A stretch of DNA of 64,000 nt from Franzmannia qiaohouensis (GTDB lineage Bacteria > Pseudomonadota > Gammaproteobacteria > Pseudomonadales > Halomonadaceae), in assembly GCF_031451695.1 (NCBI RefSeq), contig NZ_JARWAM010000013.1, forward strand, positions 72,703 through 136,702, written 5' to 3'. The stretch's first letter is position 1. Each line of letters begins with the position of its first letter. The notes under the pieces are model-generated. The model searched no databases, was not told the origin of the DNA, and saw only the letters and a list, made by a program, of their open reading frames with translations. Below, piece after piece: positions 1 to 8,200 of this stretch. Both the position numbers and the translations under genes were made by a program.

Positions 1-1
1 G

Positions 2-913
2 CGCTTCCGGCGCCTGGTCAAGGAGGTCGGGGTGGCGATCATCGGCCAGACCGCCGACCTGGCCCCTGCCGACAAGCGCCTCTATGCGGTGCGCGACGTC
101 ACCGCTACGGTGGAGTCGATGCCGCTGATCGTCGCCTCGATCCTGGGCAAGAAGCTGGCCTGCGGCCTCGATGCCCTGGTGATGGACGTCAAGAGCGGCA
201 GCGGCGCCTTCATGCCCACCCACGAGGCGTCGCTTGAGCTGGCCACGCGTATCGCTGAGGTCGCCAGCCAGGCCGGCACGCCGACCACTGCGCTGGTCAC
301 CGACATGAGCCAGCCGCTGGCGCCCTGCGCCGGCAACGCCGTGGAGATCCGCGAAACGCTGCGCCTGCTGCGCGGCGATGCAGGCGACAGCCGGCTGCTC
401 GAAGTGACCCGCGCCCTGGCCGTGGAGATGCTGCTGCAGGGTCGGCTGGCCGAGGATCGCCATGACGCCGAGCATAAACTCGAGCGGGCGCTGGCCTCGG
501 GCGCCGCCGCCGAGCGCTTCGCGCGCATGGTGGCCGGGCTCGGCGGCCCCGCCGACCTGCTCGAACGCCCCGCCCGCTATCTGCCCGAGGCGCCACTGCG
601 CGTCACCGTGCACGCCGAGGCGCCGGGCATCGTGCAGCGCCTCGACACCCGCGCGCTGGGCATGGCAGTGGTCGAGCTCGGCGGCGGCCGCCTGCAGGCG
701 GGTGCCGCCGTCGACCACCGCGTCGGCCTCAGCGAGATCGTAGCCATCGGCGAACACGTCGACGCCGAGCGCCCTCTGGCGGTGATTCACGCCCGCGACG
801 AGGCCAGTGCCGAACGCGCCGTCGCCCAGCTGCGCGCCGCCATTACCCTGGGCGACGCCGCCGCGACGCCGCCCACGCTGATACACGACGCTATTCGTCG
901 GGAGGCTTCATGA
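2..913 (+). CDS. deoA: Thymidine phosphorylase, 3' part (start lies before the window)
   Basis: The frame is open from base 2, so the gene is cut at the left edge and about the last 300 residues are present. The enzyme converts thymidine and phosphate to thymine and 2-deoxyribose-1-phosphate. Family landmarks are the ADKRLYAVRD..TATV block, MDVKSGSGAFM (phosphate/substrate-binding region) and the C-terminal DTRALGMAVVELGGGR and PLAVIHA segments, all as in E. coli DeoA. The stop overlaps the next start as ATGA (910-913), so it is translationally coupled to deoB. First visible gene of a deoA-deoB-deoD-cdd operon. An in-frame ATG at 32 is internal and not a real start. Confidence 0.95.
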   Translation, partial: RFRRLVKEVGVAIIGQTADLAPADKRLYAVRDVTATVESMPLIVASILGKKLACGLDALVMDVKSGSGAFMPTHEASLELATRIAEVASQAGTPTTALVTDMSQPLAPCAGNAVEIRETLRLLRGDAGDSRLLEVTRALAVEMLLQGRLAEDRHDAEHKLERALASGAAAERFARMVAGLGGPADLLERPARYLPEAPLRVTVHAEAPGIVQRLDTRALGMAVVELGGGRLQAGAAVDHRVGLSEIVAIGEHVDAERPLAVIHARDEASAERAVAQLRAAITLGDAAATPPTLIHDAIRREAS

Positions 914-2166
914 CCCGTGCCATCGTCCTGGTGCTCGACTCCTTCGGCATCGGCGCCGCCCCGGACGCCGCCGCCTTTGGCGACGCCGGCGCCGACACCC
1001 TGGGCCATATCGCCGCCGCCTGCGCCTGTGGCGAAGCCGACACGGCGCAGCGCACCGGGCCACTCGCGCTGCCCAACCTGGCGCGCCTGGGGCTGTTCCA
1101 CGCCCACCGCGACAGCAGCGGCAGCCTGGCAGCGGGCGTGACGCTGCCCGAACGGGTCGAAGGCGCCTACGGCCACGCCCGGGAGATCTCCTCGGGCAAG
1201 GACACCCCTTCCGGGCACTGGGAGATCGCCGGCGTACCGGTGCGCTTCGAGTGGGGCTACTTCGAGGACGAGCAGCACAGCTTTCCCGCCGCGCTGCTCG
1301 AGGCGCTGATCGATGAGGCCGGACTGCCCGGCGTGCTCGGCAACTGCCACGCCTCGGGCACCGAGATCATCGCCCGGCTCGGCGAAGCGCACGTCGCCAG
1401 CGGCAAGCCCATCGTCTACACCTCGGCGGACTCGGTGTTCCAGATCGCCGCCCATGAGCAGCACTTCGGCCTCGAGCGCCTCTATCGGCTGTGCGAGATC
1501 GCCCGCGAACTGCTCGAGCCCTACAATATCGGCAGGGTGATCGCGCGGCCCTTCGCCGGCGACGACGCGGCGAGCTTTCAGCGTACCGCCAACCGCCGCG
1601 ACTACAGCGTCGAGCCACCCTCGCCCACCGTGCTGCAACGGCTGCATGACGCCGGCGGCGAGGTGGTCTCGGTGGGCAAGATCGCCGATATCTACGCCCA
1701 CTGCGGCATCAGCCGGGCGGTCAAGGCCAGCGGCCACGATGCGCTGATGGACGCCACCCTGGCCGAGGTGGCGCGCAGCGCCACCCGCGCGCCGGGCGAG
1801 CGGGTGCTGATCATGACCAACTTCGTCGACTTCGATATGCTCTACGGCCACCGCCGCGATGTGGCCGGCTACGCCGCAGCACTCGAACACTTCGACGCCC
1901 GCCTGCCCGAGCTGCTGGCACGCCTCGACGCCGACGATCTGCTGATTCTCACCGCCGACCACGGCTGCGACCCCACCTGGCGCGGTACCGACCACACCCG
2001 CGAGTACGTGCCGGTACTGGCCCGCGGCGCCGGCCTGGCCCCGGGCCCGCTCGGCGAGCGCCACAGCTTCGCCGATATCGGCCAGAGCCTGGCCAGCCAC
2101 TTCGGCCTGGCGCCCATGGCCGACGGCGAAAGCTTTCTCTCTGCCCCCATCAAAGGAGCCTCGTGA
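910..2166 (+). CDS. deoB: Phosphopentomutase
   Basis: 418 residues. It isomerises (deoxy)ribose-1-phosphate to the 5-phosphate, linking nucleoside cleavage to central metabolism. Alkaline-phosphatase-superfamily metal sites are visible: VLDSFGIGAAPD at the N terminus (Asp near residue 10), SGKDTPSGHWE, and the C-terminal TADHG (about 348-352) followed by DHTRE (about 360), which carry the Mn-binding Asp/His residues. Length is near the usual ~400. ATGA overlap with deoA upstream. Its stop overlaps the deoD start, with a strong AAAGGAG about 8 bases before that start. Confidence 0.97.
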   Translation: MTRAIVLVLDSFGIGAAPDAAAFGDAGADTLGHIAAACACGEADTAQRTGPLALPNLARLGLFHAHRDSSGSLAAGVTLPERVEGAYGHAREISSGKDTPSGHWEIAGVPVRFEWGYFEDEQHSFPAALLEALIDEAGLPGVLGNCHASGTEIIARLGEAHVASGKPIVYTSADSVFQIAAHEQHFGLERLYRLCEIARELLEPYNIGRVIARPFAGDDAASFQRTANRRDYSVEPPSPTVLQRLHDAGGEVVSVGKIADIYAHCGISRAVKASGHDALMDATLAEVARSATRAPGERVLIMTNFVDFDMLYGHRRDVAGYAAALEHFDARLPELLARLDADDLLILTADHGCDPTWRGTDHTREYVPVLARGAGLAPGPLGERHSFADIGQSLASHFGLAPMADGESFLSAPIKGAS

Positions 2167-2909
2167 TGGCCACTCCGCATATCGACGCCGAACGCGGCGA
2201 CTTCGCCGACACCGTGCTGATGCCCGGCGACCCGCTGCGCGCCCAGTACATCGCCGACACCTTCCTCGACGACGTGCGCCAGGTGAACCGCGTGCGCAAC
2301 ATGTACGGCTACACCGGCCGCTACAAGGGCCGCGAGATCTCGGTGATGGGCCACGGCATGGGCATCCCCTCGGTCTCGATCTACGCCAAGGAGCTGATCA
2401 CCGACTACGACGTCAAGACGCTGATCCGGGTCGGTTCCTGCGGCGCGGTGCGCGATGACGTCAAGGTCCGCGACGTGGTGATCGGCATCGGCGCCTGCAC
2501 CGACTCCAAGGTCAACCGGCTGCGCTTCAACGACCACGACTTCGCCGCCATCGCCGACTTCGAGCTGACCCGCCATGCGGTGGATGCCGCCGCCGCCAAG
2601 GGCGTGCCGGTCAAGGTCGGCAACATCTTCTCCGCCGACCTGTTCTACAACCCGCAGACCGAGATGGTCGAGCTGATGCGCCGCTACGGCATCGTCGGCG
2701 TGGAGATGGAGGCCGCCGGCCTCTACGGCGTGGCCGCCGAGTTCGGCGCCCGGGCAGCAACGGTGTGTACGGTGTCGGATCACATCGTGCGCGGCGACTC
2801 GCTGTCCAGCAGCGAGCGCCAGAACACCTTCGATGAGATGATGGAGATCGCCCTCGAGGCGGTACTGCGCGACGACGCCGCACGCCACTCAGCAGGGAGA
2901 ACGCCATGA
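2166..2909 (+). CDS. deoD: Purine nucleoside phosphorylase, DeoD type
   Basis: 247 residues. Phosphorolyses purine (deoxy)nucleosides to base plus (deoxy)ribose-1-phosphate. The ATG at 2166 is preferred over a GTG three bases earlier, because family proteins begin MATPH.N and the Shine-Dalgarno AAAGGAG at 2152-2158 is well placed. Motifs seen: LMPGDPLRAQYIA, RVGSCGA (phosphate binding), VEMEAAGLY (sugar contact) and the SDHI motif with catalytic Asp205 (Asp204 in E. coli numbering). Overlaps cdd as ATGA at 2906-2909. Confidence 0.96.
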   Translation: MATPHIDAERGDFADTVLMPGDPLRAQYIADTFLDDVRQVNRVRNMYGYTGRYKGREISVMGHGMGIPSVSIYAKELITDYDVKTLIRVGSCGAVRDDVKVRDVVIGIGACTDSKVNRLRFNDHDFAAIADFELTRHAVDAAAAKGVPVKVGNIFSADLFYNPQTEMVELMRRYGIVGVEMEAAGLYGVAAEFGARAATVCTVSDHIVRGDSLSSSERQNTFDEMMEIALEAVLRDDAARHSAGRTP

Positions 2910-3331
2910 GCGAGGTATCGCGGGATATCGTCGAACGCCTGCGGGAGATCCAGGGGCACGCCTATGTGCCCTACTCCCAGCACCCCGTCGCCGCGCTGGT
3001 GGAGAGCGCCGACGGCAGCCAATTTCTCGGCTGCAACGTCGAGATCGCCAACTACAAGGGCCTGTGTGCCGAGGCCTCGGCCATCGCCGCCATGGTCGGC
3101 AGCGGCCGCCAGCAGATTCGCCAGGTCTACGTGATGGGCCCCGGCGAACACCTGTGCACGCCCTGCGGCGACTGCCGCCAGCGCATCCGCGAATTCGCCG
3201 GCCCCGACACCCGCATCGACGTCCTCGACGCCAACGGCCGGCCCCTCAAGTCCTACAGCATGGACGAACTGCTGCCCGACTCCTTCGGGCCGGAGAATAT
3301 CGGCAAGCCCTCGCCGATGTCGCCTGGGTGA
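2906..3331 (+). CDS. cdd: Cytidine deaminase, small homotetrameric type
   Basis: 141 residues. Deaminates cytidine and deoxycytidine to uridine forms, feeding the salvage operon. The zinc site is complete: CAEASA with Cys54 as ligand and Glu56 as proton shuttle, and PCGDC with Cys87 and Cys90. The three-Cys site and short length fit the tetrameric (B. subtilis-like) class, not the longer E. coli dimer. Last gene of the operon. The 160 bases after it contain no clear terminator before the convergent lipoprotein gene. Confidence 0.95.
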   Translation: MSEVSRDIVERLREIQGHAYVPYSQHPVAALVESADGSQFLGCNVEIANYKGLCAEASAIAAMVGSGRQQIRQVYVMGPGEHLCTPCGDCRQRIREFAGPDTRIDVLDANGRPLKSYSMDELLPDSFGPENIGKPSPMSPG

Positions 3332-3493
3332 TAGGTGGGGGTGGCCATGGGTGGGATACAAGCTGAAAGCCGTAATTGCCGCCTTCGAGCCAAGGTGTGC
3401 TGCAAAAAAGCGTTGGCCTAACCTTCAGACCAGATGCACCGCTCATAAACTGCATATCAACCTCTCCCCAAGAGCCCAGCTTAAGCCGTGAAA

Positions 3494-3934
3494 TCAATCA
3501 CATCTTTCAGCCACAAGCCGAGGTTCATCAGCATCTACGACCTGCATGTTGACTTGGTAGCCATCCACCAGACCGATTGCCTTATAGGTTTTACCGGCCT
3601 CTGCAATGAAACAAGCCCTCATTGGCTGGGGAGAACCACCATGTGCATACAGGGCCACAACCCGTGTTTCCCCAGGTGCCAGTAGTGCTTCTGTAGGATA
3701 CAGGCAGCGGTGGTAGTCAAACTGTGGCTGATAAGTTGACTCGCCATTTATTGATGCCAGTGTGATTATCGGCCCCTGTGCCACGCAAACTCCTGGAGTA
3801 GGCAGCTCTGTTCCTATTAGTCGCGCCCTTCCTTCCTCACCAAGCTCACCTTGATAAGCCTGGTACACTATATTGGCAGCACATCCTTGCAGCATCACCA
3901 AAGTAGCTATGGCCACGGCCAGTCTGATTTTCAT
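3494..3934 (-). CDS. Small lipoprotein of unknown function (orphan immunity candidate)
   Basis: 146 residues from the ATG at 3934; this start is chosen because it gives a canonical signal with lipobox LQGC (Cys18). Longer in-frame starts would bury the signal. Residue +2 is Ala, so outer-membrane sorting is expected from the Lol rule. The mature part has a GKTYKAIGLVDG stretch that resembles PGHTYVAKFEV in the neighbouring lipoprotein at 3948-4421, suggesting distant paralogy. It is only 13 bases downstream of that gene, so they are co-transcribed. Base composition is much more A+T-rich than the flanking operons. I do not recognise the family. Position at the tail of a cdiBA-like locus makes an immunity or ex-immunity role possible; this is inference. 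Confidence 0.8.
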   Translation of the reverse strand: MKIRLAVAIATLVMLQGCAANIVYQAYQGELGEEGRARLIGTELPTPGVCVAQGPIITLASINGESTYQPQFDYHRCLYPTEALLAPGETRVVALYAHGGSPQPMRACFIAEAGKTYKAIGLVDGYQVNMQVVDADEPRLVAERCD

Positions 3935-3947
3935 ATCTCTTGTCAAG

Positions 3948-4421
3948 TTATACACAGCGCTTTTCATCCGCCACAATATATGGTTCCGAACCAATAAGGC
4001 CGCCCACTTGCTCCCCACTATCCTCATCCTCGAACCATATCCTGAATTGACGCCTACTAACTTCAAATTTTGCCACGTAGGTATGCCCTGGTTGAGCGTC
4101 TAGCCATAAGGTAGTATAAGCAATCGGCATTGCACTCCCTCCTCTATCCAAGCGTAATTTAACGTGATGCACACCTTTGGAAACCACGGCTTCGCTAATT
4201 CTAGACACCTCCCCTGTCGAATATCTAAAGACCTCTCCATCTACACATACCATTCCAATACTATACAACATCCCAATAATGGGCGGCCGGATAATACTAG
4301 GGGCAGTCACGATACGCGCATACTCTTCCGACGGAGTTCCCTCTGGAACGCCCATATAAGATATAGGCGCACACCCTGAAAAGACGAGCACTCCGAAAAT
4401 AACAGCAATTAGCTTTTTCAT
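3948..4421 (-). CDS. Small lipoprotein of unknown function (orphan immunity candidate)
   Basis: 157 residues. Signal with lipobox FSGC (Cys17), preceded by a two-lysine n-region; the RBS AGGGA lies just upstream of the ATG. After a short linker the mature domain has a VCVDGEVFRYSTGE segment and a C-terminal PGHTYVAKFEV..RQFRIWFEDEDSG strand-rich part, like bacterial surface lipoproteins with a small beta fold. Weakly similar in layout to the next gene (3494-3934). The upstream 200 bases hold a decayed piece of cdiA (about 4502-4615), so this gene may be the immunity partner of a lost toxin end. Function unknown; A+T-rich composition hints at recent acquisition. Confidence 0.82.
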   Translation of the reverse strand: MKKLIAVIFGVLVFSGCAPISYMGVPEGTPSEEYARIVTAPSIIRPPIIGMLYSIGMVCVDGEVFRYSTGEVSRISEAVVSKGVHHVKLRLDRGGSAMPIAYTTLWLDAQPGHTYVAKFEVSRRQFRIWFEDEDSGEQVGGLIGSEPYIVADEKRCV

Positions 4422-4501
4422 AACATTTCCCTGCGTACGTGTAACAGACTCAGCTCTCTATCACTGGAGAGCAATTTAATCCGGATGTCAGCAAATAGCA
4501 G

Positions 4502-4615
4502 ATCATCGCCGGGCCCAAGTCAGCAAGTTGCCGTCGACCTGAGTGCCAATTTTACGGATATCGCGAACTTCGTCGCGCTGGTGGCGGCCACTACGCAAAA
4601 GCCTGCTGCTCCGGC
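4502..4615 (-). pseudogene. Displaced fragment of the cdiA haemagglutinin-repeat region
   Basis: Read on the minus strand this stretch encodes RHQRDEVRDIRKIGTQVDG, which matches RHQRDEVRDIREVGTQINA inside the main cdiA (around 6650-6710). The DNA also matches: about 21 bases near 4572-4592 are identical to 6689-6709. The copy soon runs into a stop (TGA at about 4502-4504) and has no start or signal. It lies between two lipoprotein genes downstream of cdiA. This is what orphan CDI modules look like: a short piece of shared exoprotein sequence left from recombination. Edges are approximate. Confidence 0.75.
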
Positions 4616-4642
4616 CCGTTGCAACGCGAAGAGCAATAGCCT

Positions 4643-5275
4643 TCAAAAGCTAATCCGCCCTTGCCCCGGACCACCATACGGGTCGGGATATTCCTGTTCT
4701 TCGCGCTGCATTCGCTCCAACTTGTCACACCGGGCTACGCACTCAAACCAAGGCTGGCCAGACCAGTCACCAGTATCATCAATATGAAAGAATGAGGTCT
4801 TATCTACCGATCTTTCGTAGTTTTTAATATGCTGCCAGCCATAGGCCTCTCCAGAACTTTTTACATACATCATCAACAAAAAATCACCTTCATCTCTTTG
4901 TCGGCACCGATCAATCGTTCGCTGCGATGTTCTTCCAATATAGGTATCGCACCTCATTTGCTTATGCCTTTCTGAAAAATCAACCGAGTCCATTAGAAAC
5001 CTATTCCCGATACGGTATCTAACAAACCAAGCATCATCTTCCTCAAGCGCAGGAGAAGAATGTCCAAGAGAATTATAACCCCCCATTACGGGGCCTTCTC
5101 TACTCTCACCCACTAGCTTAAATTTTGGGTAGTTTTCCGGATCGACTAAAAATCTATCCGGCCGAGCAGAAAATGTTCCTTGCCCAAACTGAGCGACTTG
5201 ATAGACAGAGAATGGTACGCACGCCGCAAGCCCCATAGCTACAGACAGACTAATCACTAGTTTCAATAAATTCAT
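4643..5275 (-). CDS. Lipoprotein overlapping cdiA; candidate immunity protein of the lipase-like toxin
   Basis: 210 residues from the ATG at 5275 (a TTG 12 bases earlier is possible). Signal with lipobox LAAC (Cys19), residue +2 Val, so probably outer-membrane anchored and facing the periplasm. The mature part has several Cys residues (RCDTY, DRCRQRD, FECVARCDKL) that could form disulfides, as expected for a periplasmic protein, and a charged C-terminal tail. The start lies 26 bases inside the end of cdiA, so translation is probably coupled. Overlap with the toxin gene is the usual place for a CDI immunity gene, although most known CDI immunity proteins are cytosolic. No family recognised; the immunity role is inference. 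Confidence 0.85.
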   Translation of the reverse strand: MNLLKLVISLSVAMGLAACVPFSVYQVAQFGQGTFSARPDRFLVDPENYPKFKLVGESREGPVMGGYNSLGHSSPALEEDDAWFVRYRIGNRFLMDSVDFSERHKQMRCDTYIGRTSQRTIDRCRQRDEGDFLLMMYVKSSGEAYGWQHIKNYERSVDKTSFFHIDDTGDWSGQPWFECVARCDKLERMQREEQEYPDPYGGPGQGRISF

Positions 5276-8200
5276 AATAATGTCCAAATGGATGTTGCCA
5301 AGGCCACGCAGGCACTACATTAGCATCCCAATTAAATAATAAGCCCAATCGTCCCCCATTGATCAAGTCCCAGCTTCCTAGCGTTACTTCCGCATTTGGA
5401 GGCGCTACGATACCAAGCGGCAAGGAGTGCAAGTATGCCTGCTCCACATGGCCATAACGTGCAAGGTAAGCAGCATCACCTGTTCCCAGACTATGGCCAG
5501 TAAAACTGTTATATTCTGCGGGACGTGCTGTATCGTAAAGATAGTTTCTGACGGTATTAGTCGGTAGCCCTTGATATGTCAAAGCTGTATCAACCGCATC
5601 AAAAACGGTGTGTCCAAATCCTCGATGTAGCCACCCTCTTCCTCCGACATAATCGCTCTGTGAAAACTGCTCATCCCGCCACTTATATCTAACTTCATTC
5701 TCATCAAGGATAGAGTCTCCTGCAATAGAGCTCGCCATCAATAACCAATTCAATTCATCAGGATTCACCCCCAATTCTTCCGCCACCTTTCTCTGAGCAT
5801 CCGAAATTAAAGGCTTCATGCCGACATACATGGCTGTTTTGGCAAAGTCCATAAAGTTGGCTTCGGCCAGGAATTTGCCTGCATCTTGTGTGAGCGTGAT
5901 AGGGTTATCGTAGTATGTCCCCCCACTCAGATAGCCCGTAAAGCCGCCGGTAATGCCACCTCGCCAAGCCGCTTCTTGCCAGTCGCTACCCTGGCTGAAT
6001 GCGCCCACGCCACTACCCACTGCACCACCCGCCATGCCGGAGAGAATGGCATTGCCGGAGCCCGCAGCAATCGTCGTGCCACTTGCCGTCGTGGCGCCTG
6101 CAGCAAAGGTCGCTTGCGATCCGGCGGCGGCTCCAGAGAGGTTACCGACCATGCCGCTAACAGCCCCCGCTGTGTAGTAAGAAACCACCGCCGTCAGAAT
6201 AGTGCTTGCTATCGGACTCAGGCCGCTCTGGCTATAGCTCCACTCGTCGCGGAAGGCTTCGATGCTCTCCCAGGTCACGTCGTCTCGACCTTGTAAGGCC
6301 TGAAGCCAAGCGAGATCCGGGTTATTAGCAACGGTACGCTCAATGGCCTGATCGAGGCTTTCGTCTCCTCGGGCAGCATAGAGGGCATGAATACCCTGCT
6401 CCGCCTCGATCAAGATTTCACCCTGCGCGACCAGCTCATTCTGGCGCAGTGTCTCCCTGGTCGTGCCTTCACCACTGGCCGATTGGCGCACGAAGCTGCT
6501 GCGGCTGCGCTCGTGGGATTCCTGGCGCAGGTCGCTGGCCATATCGAAGGCGATATTGCCGCCGCTAAGCAGGGCCAGGTCCTGGCCGGCGTCCAGTCTT
6601 ACGCCCCGGTAGGACTGGTCGCCGCCGCTGACGAGGGCGATATCGTTGCCTGCATTGATCTGGGTGCCGACTTCGCGGATATCGCGGACTTCGTCGCGCT
6701 GGTGGCGGCTGCTGAATAGGCCGCTGCGGCGGTACTCGTAGAGGGAGTAGTCCTCCTCCTGGGCGGTGAGCAGGTCGATCCGGTTACCGGCCATCAGGGC
6801 TGCGCTGCCACCGGCCTGCAACTGGCTGGCGGTGAGGCGTAGATCGTTGCCGGCTTGTAGGTTCAGGTCGCCACCGGCCTCGAGGGTGGTGGATTGCACC
6901 CGGGTCTGGCTGTCGATGGTGTGGGTGCGCCCCCGGCGCGTCTCTTCGTACTGCTGGGAGCGCCCAGCGTCGAGGCTGATATCGCGCCCGGCGGAGAGGG
7001 TCAGATCGTCGCCGGCATTGAGCTGGGCGGCACGAGCGGTGATGTCCTGCCCGGCGAGGAGCGCGAGGCTGCCGCCGATCTCCAGCTGGGTGCCGATCTC
7101 TTCACTCTCCCGGGTCGTGTTGCGCCATGAGCGTAGGCTCTCTTGCGTCGTCAATGTCTCAAGGCTCAGGTCGCGACCGGCACTGAGCAGGCCGCTGCCC
7201 TGGGCACTGACGTCGACCGCCGTGAGGGTGAGATCACGCCCGGCGTCGAGTATCAGGTCGTTACCTGCCGACAAGCTCGCTTCACGCTCCAGTTCACTGC
7301 GCTTGCTTATGCCACCCCAGCGCGTCTCGTGGCTCAGGGTGCTAGTGATATCCAGGTCGCGACCGGCGCCGAGCCGAAGATCACCGGCGCTGTCGAGGTC
7401 GGCACCGACGACGCTCAGGTCGCGGCCAGCGGTGGCGCTCAAGCGGCCACCAGCCTCGGTGACGTACAGCCCGGCCAGGCGCTCCGAGGTGCTGGCCAGC
7501 GTCAAATCGCGCCCAGCCTGCAGCGCCAGTGAGTCGCCGGCGGTTATCTGGCCACCGATATTGTCAAGATCGTTGCGTGCGTCGAGGTCGACCCGATTAC
7601 CACCGATACGGCCGCCCAGGTTGGCAATGTTCTCCGCCGTCAGCGAGACGAGCTCACGGCCGGCCAGGGTACCGGTATTGGCGATGTCGTTCTTCACATC
7701 CAGCGCCAGGGAGTTCCCGGCAATCAAGGTGCCATCGCCCTGCAGGTCGCCCTCGCGAACCCGGACATAGACCTGGGGTACCAGGACAGTGACGGTGGAG
7801 CCATCCTCTAGGGTCACGGTTTGCTCAACCAGCCAGACAATATCGCTGGTGAGCTGGGCCATCTGCTCGGCAGTCAAAGCCACGCCGGGACGCAAGCCAT
7901 GCTGCTCGGCGAAGGTAATGCCAGCATTCATCAGTGCCCGATACTGATCGTCATCGTTGCCATGGCCTGCCAGGTAGCGCTGCCCGGTCAACTGCATGAT
8001 CTGCTCGTTGACCACGCGCTGCTCGTAGAAGCCATCGCCCAGGCGCTTATGGGTCGTGCTCGGATCACTCTGCAGGGCATTGAGCATATAGTCCGACCCT
8101 AACCACTCACGCTGGTTGGTGAAGCGAGGATCGGTCTCGACCAGATAGTGAGCCGTAGGTGCGGGATTGACCTGGAAGAGGCTATTGGCCGGCAGGTTGA

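Noticed and set aside
787..2100. Minus-strand open frame of 437 codons over deoA/deoB
   Set aside because: Antisense shadow of two well-identified genes; low-complexity composition.
3246..3497. Small minus-strand frame at the end of cdd
   Set aside because: Overlaps the cdd coding end, no RBS or family; likely chance.
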